Origin: Chlorella sorokiniana
Taxonomy: Eukaryota; Chlorophyta; Trebouxiophyceae; Chlorellales; Chlorellaceae
NCBI GenBank assembly: GCA_025917655.1
Contig: CP084620.1
Span: 2,728,001-2,792,000, forward strand
Direction: 5' to 3'
DNA: 64,000 bases
This document shows positions 11,941 to 23,500 of this stretch, piece by piece. The notes below the pieces were generated by a model. The model did not search any database and was not told the origin of the DNA. It saw nothing but the letters and a program-made list of their open reading frames with translations. Each line of letters opens with the position of its first letter. Position 1 is the stretch's first letter. Made by a program: the position numbers and the translations under genes.

Positions 11941-12885
11941 CTAGAAGCGTCGTTTCTCCTGCGTGGCAGCCACCAGGTGCAGCAGGTCGCGCAGCCGCCC
12001 GCCGTCGATGTGCGGCTGCGCCGCAAACGCCGCCGCCAGCTGCTCGGCGTCGCCCTCGGGCGTGTCGTGCCGCAGCTGGGCCGTCAAGGCGTACTTCAAC
12101 CGTACCTCCTCCGTGTGCATGCGGCTGCAGGGGGGGACCAAAGGGGGAGGGGCGGAGGGGGAGGGGGAGGGGGGGAAAACGCAGTGCAGGCTTGGTGGGG
12201 AGCTGGGCTGGATCTCAAGTGTGAGATGAGGCTGAGAACGGCAGCCAGGCGGCGGCTGCCTGCTCTGAGAAGATGTGCCACCTGACTGCCCGCGGCAACC
12301 CCACAGCCAGCTGCTGCCGTCGCCCAGGTCCCAGCACAGACTGCGCAAGCAAGCGTGCCTGATGTCTGCCAGCCCCTGCAGGCATTGGTCGACGGAGGGG
12401 ATGGGGCCCGCGCTGGCGGCGCGCACGGCGGGCGTCAGGGCGCGGTCCTGCTGCACAAAGCGCCGCGCCGCCGCCGCCTGCCGCTCCATGTCGTCCGCCA
12501 CTGCCTGCAGCTCCTCCACCCGCTGCTGCAGCTGGGAGATGAGGTCGCCCAGGGCCGATAGCTGCTTGGCGAGCAGCAGGCGCGGCAGGCCGGGCAGCGC
12601 GGACAGCGTGCCGTAGCTCGTTTCGTCAGCGAGGGCCGGCAGCCTGGACAACACGTTGATTACGGTGCCCAGCAGCGACACCGCCTGCTCCTGCGGGCCC
12701 AGCAGGCAAGGGAGTGGGCCAAGGCGGAGCTCAAGGCGGAGCGCAAGGGGGAGCGTCGACGGCGCAGCGGCGGCGCCGCCGACCTCGAGCGACGGCGCTA
12801 CCTGCAGTGACTCCCAACGCTTTACGTCTGCTTCCACTTTTGAATAAAGCTGCCGCAGCTTGTCCAACACCTTGCCCGACGCCAT
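11941..12885 (-). CDS. AIRIM (C1orf109)-like ribosome maturation factor
   Basis: Two exons, 12885..12338 and 12124..11941, phase consistent; the 213-base intron uses GTGCTG and CTGCAG. The protein (about 243 residues) starts MASGKVLDKLRQLYSKVE and is largely helical: LLGTVINVLSRLPAL, LPGLPRLLLAKQLSALGDL, a heptad stretch QLQQRVEELQAVADDM, SVDQCLQGLADIRH, then MHTEEVRLKYALTAQL. The order of segments matches the CA109-like family (human C1orf109/AIRIM), in which a leucine-rich 'LxxLxxLLxxKQL' helix precedes a long coiled coil and a C-terminal LxxKYxL helix. In animals AIRIM works with the AFG2 AAA-ATPases to release RLP24 from pre-60S particles. An in-frame ATG-less extension reaches 12942. Assignment is from recalled motifs, not an alignment. 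Confidence 0.62.
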   Translation of the reverse strand: MASGKVLDKLRQLYSKVEADVKRWESLQVAPSLEVGGAAAAPSTLPLALRLELRLGPLPCLLGPQEQAVSLLGTVINVLSRLPALADETSYGTLSALPGLPRLLLAKQLSALGDLISQLQQRVEELQAVADDMERQAAAARRFVQQDRALTPAVRAASAGPIPSVDQCLQGLADIRHACLRSLCWDLGDGSSWLWGCRGQSGGTSSQSRQPPPGCRSQPHLTLEIQPSSPPSLHCVFPPSPSPSAPPPLVPPCSRMHTEEVRLKYALTAQLRHDTPEGDAEQLAAAFAAQPHIDGGRLRDLLHLVAATQEKRRF

Positions 12886-12963
12886 GACGCACCCGGCCAC
12901 TTCTTGCGTGCAATCAAAGAACGGATACCTGTAAGCGGTCAAAATGATTTAAGCGACGGCAGT

Positions 12964-15900
12964 TCAACGCGCAATAGGATCCCTTGTAGTGCCCGCCGCT
13001 GCCTCGGTCATTGGCCCAGCATCTGTCACAGCATCTGTGGTCTTGCCGTCAACTGTCGCTAAGGCTAAATACAGGAATAGAAGCATGTGCAGGTGCCAAT
13101 CCCAAATGACAGTGGTGCTGCATATCGATGATGTTGCGGCTTTATTCAAGCCCAGGACAAAGTGGGTCTTAGAGTTGAAGGTCAGCGCCACTGCAAAAGC
13201 TCGCCACTGCCTTCGTGTGGCAGGGACCAGGTAAAAACATGATGCCAAAAGACGGGAGCCGGGTGCATCAGCTGGCCTGCCGGGGGCCGTGGCAGCCAGC
13301 TGCTTGCACACTCGCCGGTGCCCGCCCTGCCGCCAATCGGCCAGCTGGCAGGCCTCGCCGCAGTACCACACCGCGCGGCAGCCGCTGCACTTCTTGCTGC
13401 CGCGACCCTGCCCCGCGGCCGGCCCTCCCTCTGCTGCCACGTTGGCGCAGCCCAGGTAGGCGCAGCTGCGTGCAGCGGCCAGCCGGGCCCGTGCCAGCTG
13501 ACTCTCCGCAGCGCGGCCCGTCAGCACCCAGGCCTGTGTTGCGAGCTCTGCCAGCCGACGCAGCTGCGGCGCCAGCTCAGATGCCTCCTCAATGCTGGCT
13601 GGACCTTCCTCCATGTTTGCCATAACTTCTTCCAGGGCTGCCTCAATCTGCTGCAGCAGCCGGGTCACATCAGCAGCTTGGCTGGCGCTGCCGCAATCGC
13701 TGCGGCTCATCTCAAACAGCGCGCCGTAGGGCGCCCCAATGGCATTCAGCAGCGAGTCTGCTCCTTCCTCAAACTCTGCCAACATCTCTGGAGCCTGCAT
13801 GCCATGCAGGGACAGCAGGGCGTCAAGCGACGCTTCAGGTGCTGGGGCCAAGTCCAGGCGGACCGATGCAAGCCCGATGCACTTGGGGGACAGTGACCCA
13901 TGCTCCGCAGACCCATCGGCAGCGCTGTGCCAGGGGAGTTGTGAGAGTTGTGCGTGAGGTTTGCGCCAGATGTATGTCCGATGCCGCTCACCTGACCACC
14001 CGTCTGCAGCAGGGCCTCCAGCAGGCCAGCGGAAGCCAGGGGCAGCGCTGCCGTCGGCTGAAAGCCGGTGACCTGGACCAGCTGCACCAGCAGCTCCCTG
14101 CAAGCAGCCCTGTCCTCCTGCAGCAGCAAGGCCTGTTGTAGGGCACAGCAGACAAAGGGAACCGAAGGGGGCAGCTGCGCAAACGCAAGGGCCTGCCCCA
14201 TGCGTGCGCGATGGAGGCAGCTCGCACTCACACAGCCAACCTCACCATGCCTAGCACAGCCTCCAGGTACAGGCGCCAGAGCCTGTTGTCGCTTGCAAGT
14301 GCGCCAGCGAACGGTTTGCAGTTGAACATGCGGAGGTGATGATGAAGAGGGCTGGACGAAAAGGGGCGGCCATGCTGGCTGGCGAGCAGCGCGGTGACGG
14401 CGCACGCATGCGCGGCAAGCAGGGCGCCAGGTGTGACACGACTGCAGGCATATAGGGGACGGCAAGGCTGGAATGTGCCTCGGCGCAGGCTGCATGGGCT
14501 GGCCGCTTTGCAACAGTGGCAGCGTGGCCATGCTTGCGGCACAAACGGAAGCAAAGCGAGCGTGCAGCCCACCTTAGGTCGCTGCGGGCAGCCCCTTGCA
14601 CCCCTCCTGCCGCGTGCTGCAACCCCAGAGCAGCGCTCAGCAGATAAGTTGAGTGTTGCAGCAGGTCATCGGCGATCGGGGCCCGCTGCCTGCTCGGCTC
14701 CCGCAGCAGCCAGTGCGCTGCTCGGCAGCAGGCGCTGTGCAGCCCCCACAGCTGCCGCGCCAGAGTGGAAAGAGCCTCGCGCTGCTCGTCGTCACCTTGC
14801 TGCACAGCTTCGCTGCCTGCCCAGTCGTAGACTGCCTTGGAAGTCTTGTCCCACATGAAGTGGATCATGTAGATCAACAAGTTGGACACAGACTGCTCCA
14901 ACAGAGCGCCTGCCCCCTGCACTTGCCCCTGCTCTGGCTGCTGCTCAGGCTGCTGGTGCTGATGCCCTGCCTCCTCCAGGCTTGCAACACTCTGCCCCGC
15001 CTCCAGCAGCGGCAGCAGCCTCAGCACGGCCTCTGCCGCCGCCGCCCATGTCGCCGCCTGCTCGCAGCTGGCAAAGCTGGACACACCGCAAAAGGGCATA
15101 GCTGCAGCCAGGCCCATCACCGCCTTTGTTGCAAGGCAGCGGTCTGCGGCGCAGCGATTGTTCACGAACCGCGCCAGCAGCGGCAGCGCCGCCAGCAACT
15201 CCAAGGCTGCGCTGGATGGGGTGCGCCGTCCTGGCGCTGCGCTCCATGCCCGCCAGGCGTGATGCCATACGCAAAGGGAGAGGTGTGCATACCGCACAGC
15301 ACCCAAACCAGGTTCGGCGCCATTGCCACCTCAGCCAGCGGCCTGTTCTGGCCGCTTCCCTCCGCCACCTCCAGCACCCGCCGTGCCAGGCTGGCGGCGG
15401 CGGCGAGAGCGGCCTCGGCGACGTTGGGCTGCTGCATGCAGGCGGCTGCCTGCTGCGCCACGCTGGGCACGCTGAGGGCATTCATCAAGGGACACAATCT
15501 CTTGGTGAATGGCAGCATCCTTCCTCCGCTCTGCAGCAGAGGGATGTTGCCCTGCTGCGCCTCAACTGTGGCTGCCTGGGCGGGGAGACACACGAGCAGC
15601 AGCGCGCGAGCCACGCCTGCAACTGCTGCTGGCGCTGGAACAGGTGCTGCACGGCCATCACGCCCCCATCCTGGCCCAGCAGGGCGTTCACTAAGAAAGT
15701 GAAGCTCAAGCTCAAATCGTCGGTTTCAAGCAAGCTCAGATCGTCCGTTCCAGCCAAGAAACACCCGCCTGCAGCATACGTGAGTGAGCAAGCGCCGCCA
15801 CTTCAGCCGGCAGCAACAGGCTGAGCCAGCGCAAGGCAAAGGCTGCGACGCCCCTCTGCAGCGCCCAGCCAGCCTTGGCCAGCCTTGCCTGGCGGTGTGT

Positions 15901-16647
15901 GGCACAGGAGCATGGCGTCGGCGACGGTTGCCAGCCATGGCACCCAGCTCTCAGCCTGTGCCGCCATGAAGTAGCACGGGGAGTCTGATTCCCTCTTCAC
16001 GGCACTCGGCATCTGGCGAACAGGCAGCAGAGTCGCCACGTTGACCACCACCAAAGTGCTGTGTGTCAGCAGCTTGCGAACGTGCGCCTTCGCGCGTCGA
16101 TCGGGGTCGCTGCCCGCACAGCCTCCACCGCGGCCGCCAGCGCCGCCTGCCCCAATCCAAACGCCAGCTGCAGGAAGCTCTTGGCGACGCGGAAGGCATC
16201 GTTGCGCGGCGGCTGCAGGTGCGCGGTCACCAGCGAGCAGCCTGTGATCGTGATCAGTGCCGCAAGCAGCTGGTTCTGGCCGGTGACGCCAGCAGCTGCA
16301 TTGCCTGCCAGCGAAAGCCGGCCCTGCAGCAGGGCTGCCTCTAGCCCAGCAAGTGCCTCTACACACTCCAATGTTGCACTGCACAAACAAATGCAAATGT
16401 GCCTGAGGCAGGCTGCAAGCACTCACAATGAGCAACAGCCAGTGACGGCTGCCTCCGCTGCCGCCATTGCCTCTCACCGTGCCAGGCTGACTCGTGCGCT
16501 CTCCGCCAAGTCCCCCTCCAGCGCGCAGCTTGCATCCTCGAACTCCTCAGCCAGATTTACCAGGTCCAAGGCGGCTCGCTCGCTGCTGGCGGGAGCCCGC
16601 AAGCCCTCGATCAGTCGGCGTAAGAGTTGCAGCGCTGTGGAAGGCAT
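12964..16647 (-). CDS. MYND zinc-finger protein, array copy E
   Basis: Last copy of the array. Exons follow the family pattern: 1 16647..16478 (MPSTALQLLRRLIEGLRAP), 2 16378..~15850, 3 15768..14573, 4 14441..14246, 5 14132..13992, 6 13794..12964. The fold is predicted all-helical (armadillo-like) up to exon 6, where a helical stretch precedes an intact MYND finger (CAYLGC, KCSGC, WYCGEACQLADW, HRRVC). MYND fingers bind short proline-rich peptides in partner proteins; the partner is unknown. Peculiar to E are a roughly 100-residue tail after the finger with a hydrophobic run (LHMLLFLYLALATV), and a small internal duplication at the start of exon 3 (TDDLSLLETDDLSL). Exon 2 and exon 3 each need frame corrections (one near 15216). 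Exons 3-5 and their introns are nearly identical to copy D between 14221 and 15048. Confidence 0.68.
14221..15048 (-). repeat. Near-identical tract shared by MYND copies E and D (copy in E)
   Basis: About 830 bases match 17890..18717 (constant offset 3669) with only a handful of differences, including intron sequence. Similarity falls on both sides, for example beyond 15050 and before 14215. This is the signature of recent gene conversion or a very recent partial duplication. Confidence 0.85.
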
Positions 16648-16865
16648 CCTGAAACCAGCAAGACGCGCCTGCGATAGGCGGCGGGGTGTGAGTGTGCCGT
16701 GCATGCCAGCTGCACACCACATCTTGACACGGCATGCCGAGCGCGACGGCTCAGCGGCAGCGGCGAGAGTCCAGCACCCACTTGGCAGGCCTGTTCTGCG
16801 TTACAGTTCTGACAGGTGCACAAACGCAGGGCTTTGAGGAGCCTACACATCTCGTCACTTCAGCT

Positions 16866-16878
16866 TTACAGCTTTACA
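16866..16878 (-). terminator. Paired TGTAA signals after MYND copy D
   Basis: Two TGTAA motifs on the minus strand (TTACA at 16866-16870 and 16874-16878) lie about 35-45 bases past the copy D stop. The same doublet follows copy C at 20505-20517. Confidence 0.5.
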
Positions 16879-16911
16879 GACACGAAAGATGGCATCAGAG
16901 TTGGAACACAC

Positions 16912-19900
16912 TCAAAACCACGATAACCTGCTTGCGTCAGCCTGCCTGCCCGGGGGCGCGGCAGCCAGCTGCTTGCACACTCGCCGGTGCCCGCCCTGCC
17001 GCCAGTCGGCCAGCTGGCAGGCCTCGCCGCAGTACCACACCGCGCGGCAGCCGCTGCACTTCTTGCTGCCGCGGCCCTGCCCCGCGCCTGGCCCTCCCTC
17101 TGCTGCCACGTTGGAGCAGCCCAGGTAGGCGCAGCTGCGTGCAGCGGCCAGCCGGGCACGTGCCAGCTGACTCCCCGCAGCGCGGCCCGTCAGCACCCAG
17201 GCTTGTGCTGCAAGCTCTGCCAGCCGACGCAGCTGCGGCGCCAGCTCAGATGCCTCCTCAATGCTGGCTGGACCTTCCTCCATGTTTGCCATAACTTCTT
17301 CCAGGGCTGCCTCAAGCTGCTGCAGCAGCCGGGTCACATCAGCAGCTTGGCTGGCGCTGCCGCAATCGCTGCGGCTCATCTCAAACAGCGCGCCGAAGGG
17401 CTCCCCAATGGCATTCAGCAGCGAGTCTGCTCCTTCCTCGAACTCTGCCAACATCTCTGGAGCCTGCATGCCATGCAGGGACAGCAGGGCGTCAAGCGAC
17501 GGTTCAGGCGCTGGGGCCAAGTCCAGGCGGACGGGTGCAAGTCAATGCACTTGGGGGAGGGTTGCCCCATGCTCAGCAGACCCATCGGCAGCGCTGTGCC
17601 AGAGAATTTGTAAGACTCGTGCGTGAGCTGTGTGCCAGATGTATGTCCGATGCCGCTCACCGGACCACCCGTCTGCAGCAGGGCCTCCAGCAGGCCAGCG
17701 GAGGCGAGGGACAGCGCCGTCCCCGGCTGAAAGCTGGTGAGCTGGACCAGCTGCAGCAGCAGCTCCCTGCCAGCAGCCCCGTCCTCCTGCAGCAGCAGCA
17801 AGGCCTGTTGCAGGGCACAGCCGACAAAGGGAGCTGAAGGGAGCAGCTGCGCAAATACGAGGGCCTGCCCGCCTTTACAATGGAGGCAGCTCGCACTCAC
17901 ACAGCCAACCTCACCATGCCTAGCACAGCCTCCAGGTACAGGCGCCAGAGCCTGTTGTCGCTTGCAAGTGCGCCAGCGAACGGTTTGCAGTTGAACATGC
18001 GGAGGTGATGATGAAGAGGGCTGGACGAAAAGGGGCGGCCATGCTGGCTGGCGAGCAGCGCGGTGACGGCGCACGCATGCGCGGCAAGCAGGGCGCCAGG
18101 TGTGACACGACTGCAGGCATATAGGGGACGGCAAGGCTGGAATGTGCCTCGGCGCAGGCTGCATGGGCTGGCCGCTTTGCAACAGTGGCAGCATTGCCAT
18201 GCTTGCGGCACAAACGGAAGCAAAGCGAGCGTGCAGCCCACCTTAGGTCGCTGCGGGCAGCCCCTTGCACCCCTCCTGCCGCGTGCTGCAACCCCAGAGC
18301 AGCGCTCAGCAGATAAGTTGAGTGTTGCAGCAGGTCATCGGCGATCGGGGCCCGCTGCCTGCTCGGCTCCCGCAGCAGCCAGTGCGCTGCTCGGCAGCAG
18401 GCGCTGTGCAGCCCCCACAGCTGCCGCGCCAGAGTGGAAAGAGCCTCGCGCTGCTCGTCGTCACCTTGCTGCACAGCTTCGCTGCCTGCCCAGTCGTAGA
18501 CTGCCTTGGAAGTCTTGTCCCACATGAAGTGGATCATGTAGATCAACAAGTTGGACACAGACTGCTCCAACAGAGCGCCTGCCCCCTGCACTTGCCCCTG
18601 CTCTGGCTGCTGCTCAGGCTGCTGGTGCTGATGCCCTGCCTCCTCCAGGCTTGCAACACTCTGCCCCGCCTCCAGCAGCGGCAGCAGCCTCAGCACGGCC
18701 TCTGCCGCCGCCGCCCACGTCGCCACCTGCTCGCAGCTAACAAAGCTGACCACTCCGCAAAAGGGCATGGCTGCAGCCAGGCCCATCACCGCCTTTGTTG
18801 CAAGGCAGCAGTCTGCGGCGCAGCGGTCGATAACGAAGCGCACCAGCAGCGGCAGCGCCGCCAGCAACTCCCACGTCGCGTTGGATGGAGGTGCGCCGTC
18901 CTGGCGCTGCGCTCCATGCCCGCCAGGTGTGATGCCATACGCAAAGGGAGAGGTGTGCATATCGCACAGCACCCAAACCAGGTTCGGCGCCATTGCCACC
19001 TCAGCCAGCGGCCTGTCCTGGCCGCTTTTCTCCGCCGCCTCCAACACCCGCCGCGTCAGGCTGGCGGCGGCGGCGAGAGCGGCCTCGGCGACGTTGGGCT
19101 GCTGTATGCAGGCGGCTGCCTGCTGCGCCACGCTGGGCATGCTGACGGCATTCATCAACAGCCATGATCTCCAACCGATGGGAAGCATCCCTCCTCCGCT
19201 TTGCATCAGCGGGACGTTGCCCTTCTGCGCCTCAACTGTGGCCGTGTGGGCGGGGAGACACACGAGCAGCAGCGCACGAGCCATGTTTGCAACTGCTGCT
19301 GGATCTGGTGCAGTTGCTGCACGGCCACCAAGCCCCACATCCTGGCCCAGCAGGGCGTTCAATAAATAAGTGAAACTCCAGCTCAGATCGTCAGCTCCAG
19401 GCAAGACGCGCCCGCCTGCACCGTACCCGGGGGAGCAACCGCCGCCACTTCAGACGGTAGCAACAGGCTGAGCCAGCGTGAGGCCAAGGTTGAAACACCC
19501 CTCGTTCAGTGCCCAGCCAGCCTTGCCCAGTCTTGCCTGGCGGTGTGTAGCACAGGAGCATGGCGTCGGCGACAGTTGCCAGCCACGGCACCCAGCTCTC
19601 AGCCTGCGCCGCCATGGAGTAGCATGGAAACTCAATTGGTTCGGGCCGCGCACTCGTAGTTCGGCTCGTGGGAAGCAGAGTCCCTATGCTGAAAACTACC
19701 ACAATGCTGGATGTCAGCATCTTGCGGACGTGCGCCTCCGAGTATCGGTCGGGCGCCACTGCCCGTGCTGCCTCCGCCGCGGCTGCCAGCGCCGCCTGCC
19801 CCGAACCAAACGCCAGCTGAAGGAAGCTCTTGGCAATGCGGAAAGCGTCATTGCGCGGCAGCTGTAAACGCGTGGTGAATAGCAAGCAGCCTCTGATTGT

Positions 19901-20290
19901 GGTCAGTGCCGCAAGCAGCTGATTCTGGCCGGGAAGCTGGCAACTGCATCGCCTGCCAGTGAAAGCCGGCCCTGCTGCAGGGCTGTGTCAAGCCCAAAAA
20001 GTGCCTCCGCACACTCCAATGTTGCACTGCACAAACAAACGCAGATGCGCCTGAGGCTTACTGCAAGTACTCACGAGCAACAGCCAGTGCGGCTGCCTCC
20101 GCTGCCGCCATGCTGCCCACCATGCCAGGGTGCCTCGTGCGCTCTCTGGGAAGTCCCCCTCCAGCGCGTGGCTCGCATCCGCGAACTCCTCAGCCAGCGT
20201 CACGAGGTCCAAGGCGGCTCGCTCGCTGCTGGCGGGAGCTCGCAAGCCCTCGATCAGTCGGCGTAAGAGCTGCAGCGCTGTGGAAGGCAT
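16912..20290 (-). CDS. MYND zinc-finger protein, array copy D
   Basis: Six-exon model: 20290..20121, 20026..~19499, 19415..18242, 18110..17915, 17804..17661, 17463..16912. Exon 1 encodes MPSTALQLLRRLIEGLRAPA and a short helical region. Exon 2 has LPRNDAFRIAKSFLQLAFG and WVPWLATVADAMLLCY. Exon 3 (about 390 codons, phase 1 to 2, no break) starts near LPGADDLSWSFTYLLNALL and contains ARALLLVCLPAH, SCEQVATWAAAAEAVLRLL and LWGLHSACCRAAHWLLREP. Exon 5 ends SAGLLEALLQTGGP, and exon 6 carries the helical lead-in and an intact MYND finger (CAYLGC, KCSGC, YCGEAC, HRRVC), stopping soon after at ASRLSWF. Exon 2 has a break near 19930-19950 and its donor is unclear. The leucine-rich helical repeats suggest a solenoid scaffold; function unknown. 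Confidence 0.72.
17890..18717 (-). repeat. Near-identical tract shared by MYND copies D and E (copy in D)
   Basis: Partner of 14221..15048. One visible difference is near 18190 (GCATTG here, GCGTGG in E). Confidence 0.85.
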
Positions 20291-20504
20291 CCTGGAACAG
20301 TAAGACGCGCCTGTGATGAGCGGCGGGGTATGGGTGTGCCGTGCATGCCAGCTGCACACCACATCCTGACAGGGCGTGCCTATCGCGACGGCCCAGCGGC
20401 AGCGGTGCAAGTGCAGCACCCGCTTGGCAGGCCTGTTTTGCGTTACAGTTCTGACAGGTGCACACACGCAGCACTTAAAGGGACTACACTTGATCATTTC
20501 AGCT

Positions 20505-20517
20505 TTACAGCTTTACA
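20505..20517 (-). terminator. Paired TGTAA signals after MYND copy C
   Basis: TTACA at 20505-20509 and 20513-20517 on the plus strand lie 17-29 bases past the copy C stop at 20534, in the same arrangement as after copy D. Confidence 0.45.
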
Positions 20518-20533
20518 GGCACCAAACAGGTTG

Positions 20534-23500
20534 TCAGAGTTGGAACAAACTCGAAAACCACGACACCTTGCTTGCGTCAGCTGGCCTGCCCGGGGCCGCA
20601 ACAGCCAGCTGCTTGCACACTCGCCGGTGCCCGCCCTCCCTCCAGTCGGCCAGCTGGCAGGCCTCGCCGCAGTACCACACCGCACGACAGCCGCTGCACT
20701 TCTTGCTGCCACGGCCCTGCCCCGCGGCCGGCCCTCCCTCTGCTGCCAAGTTGGCGCAGCCCAGGTAGGCGCAGTTGCGTGCAGCGGCCAGCCGGGCCCG
20801 TGCCAGCTGACTCTCCGCAGCGCGGCCCGTCAGCACCCAGGCCTGCGATGCAAGCTCCGCCAGCCGCCCCAACTGCGGCTCCATCACCTCACATGCCTCA
20901 TCAATGCTGGCTGGCCCCTTCGCCATGCTGTCTTCAGCCTCTTCAAGGGCTGCGTCCAGCTGCTGCTTCAGCCGGGCCACATCAGCAGCTTGGCTGGCGC
21001 TGACGCGGTCGCTGCGGCCCATCTCAACCAGAGCGCGGTGGGGCTCCCTAACAGCATTCAGCAGCGCGTTTGCGCCTTCCTTGAACGCCGCCAACAGCTC
21101 TGAAGCCTGCATGCCATGCAAGGACAGGGAAGCTTCATGCCACGGTTCAGGCGCTGGGGCCGAGATGAAGTGGACCGGTGTGAGTCAATGCGCTCGGGGA
21201 GAGTTGACCCATCCAATCCAGCGCTGTGCCAGAGAAGGTGTGCGCCAAAGTTGTGAGAGACCGGTGTAAGCTGTGTGCCAGATGAATGTCTGATGCCGCT
21301 CACCGGACCACCCGTCTGCAGCAGGGCCTCCAGCAGGCCAGCGGAAGCGAAGGGCAGCGCCGTCCCCGGCTGAAAGCTGGTGAGCTGGACCAACTCTGTC
21401 AGCGCCTCCCTGCCAGCAGCCCTGTCCTCCTGCAGCAGCAGCAAGGCATGTTGCAGGGCACAGCCGACAAAGGGAGCCGAAGGGAGCAGCTGCGCAAACT
21501 CTTGCCAAGGGCTTTCCCATGCCTGCCAGCCTTTTCCATGGAGGTAGCTCGCACTCGCACTCACCAGGCCTAGCACAGCCTCCAGATACAGGCGCCAGAG
21601 TCTGCTGTCGCTTGGAATTGCGCCGTCGAACGATTCGCTGCCAAGGGTGAATAAGTGACGAGGGGAGCCAGACGAGAAGGGGCGGCCATGCTGGCTGGCG
21701 AGCAGCGCGGTGACGGCGCACGCATGCGCGGTCAGCAGGGCGCCAGGTGTGACACGGCTGCAGGCTTACGGGGGAGGGCAGAGAGACGCAGTGCGGCTCA
21801 GGGGAGGCTGCATGGGCTGGCCACATTGCAACAGCGGCTGCATGGCCATGTTTGGGCACAATGGAAGCACAGCGAGCCGGCAGCCGCACCTCTGATCGCA
21901 GGAGGCGGCCCCAGGCGCCCCTCCTGCCGCATGCTGCACGCTCAGATCAGCAAGCAGCAGATCCTCTGAGTGTTGCAGCAGGTCCTCGGCGTGCAGGCCC
22001 CACTCCTTCTCCGGCTGGCGCAGCAGCCAGTGCACCGCGCGGCAGCAGGCGCTGTGCAGCCCCCACAGCTGCCGCGCCAGAGCGGAAAAAGCCTCGCGCT
22101 GCTCGTCATGATCGCGCTGCACAGCGTCGCTGGCTGCCCATTGGCAGACTGCCTTGGAGGTCTGGCCCCACAAGGAGCTGAGCATGTTGCCTAACAAGAT
22201 GGACGCGCACAGCTCCAACTGAGCGCCTGGGTCGCCTGCCACCTGCTCTGCCCCCTGCTCAGGCTGCTGATGCCCCTCCACAGCCTGCCTTGCAACCGGC
22301 TGCTCCGCCTCCATCAGCGGCAGCAATCTCAGCACGGCCTCTGCCGCTGCCATCCACGTCGCCACCTGCTCGCAGCTGGCAAAGCTGGACACACCACAAC
22401 AGGGCATGGCTGCAGCCAGGCCCAACACCGCCTTTGCCGCAAGGCGGCGGTCTGTGGCACAGCGATTGTTTTCGAAGCGCGCCAGCAGTGGCAGCGCCCC
22501 CAGTAACTCCCAGGTCGCGTAGGATGGGGGTGCGCCGTCCTGGCGCTGCATTCCATGCCCGCTGGGCGGGATGCCATATATGAAGGGAAAGGTGTGCATA
22601 CCGCACAGCACCCACAGCAGATTCGGCGCCAGTGGCACCTCAGCCAGCGACATGCCCTGCCCGCCTCCCTCCGCCGCCTCCAGCACCAGCCGTGCCAGGC
22701 TGGTGGCGGCGGCCAGCGCGGCTTCGGCGACGCTAGGCTGCTGCATGCAGGCGGCTGCCTGCTGCGCCACGCTGGGCACGCTGGGAGCATTCGTCAAAAA
22801 CCATGATCTGTCATGAACGGGCAGCATCTCTCCTCCGCTTTGCAGCGGCGGTACACTGCCCTGCTGCGCCTCCGCTTTGGCCGCATGGGCGGGAAGACAC
22901 ACGAGCAGCAGCGCACGAGCCACGTTTGCAACTGCTGCTGGATCTGGAGCAGTTGCTGCACGGCCACCACCGCCCCCATCCTGGCCCAGCAGGGACTTCA
23001 CTAAGAAAGTAAAATTCAAGCTCAGATCGTCAGCTCCAGGCAAGACGCGCCCGCCTGCAGCATACCCCAGGGAGCAATCACTTCAGACGGCGGCAGCAGG
23101 TTGAGCCAGCATGAGGCAAAGGCTGCAACGCCCCTCTGCAACGCCCAGCCAGCCTTGCCCAGCCTTGCCTGGCGGTGTGTAACACAGGAGCATGGCATCG
23201 GCGGCAGTCGCCAGCCACGGCACCCAGCTCTCAGCCCGCGCCGCCATGGAGTAGCATGGGAACCCCGACTGTTCGCCCTGCGCACTTGGGTTCTGACTGT
23301 CAGGCAGCAGATACCCTGCGCTGAACACTGCCCAATTGCTGGAAGTCAGCAGCTTGCAAAGGTGCGCCCCGCGCGTCGATCGGGTGCCGCTGCCCGCGCA
23401 GCCTCCACCGCGGCCGCCAGCGCGGCCTGCCCCGAACCGAACGCCAGCTGAAGGAAGGCTTTGGCGACGCGGAAAGCGTCATTGCGCGGCAGCTGTAAAC

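Noticed and set aside
14221-18717. D/E identical segments as a transposable element
   Set aside because: They are internal to homologous genes at the same position, with no terminal repeats, target-site duplication or transposase.
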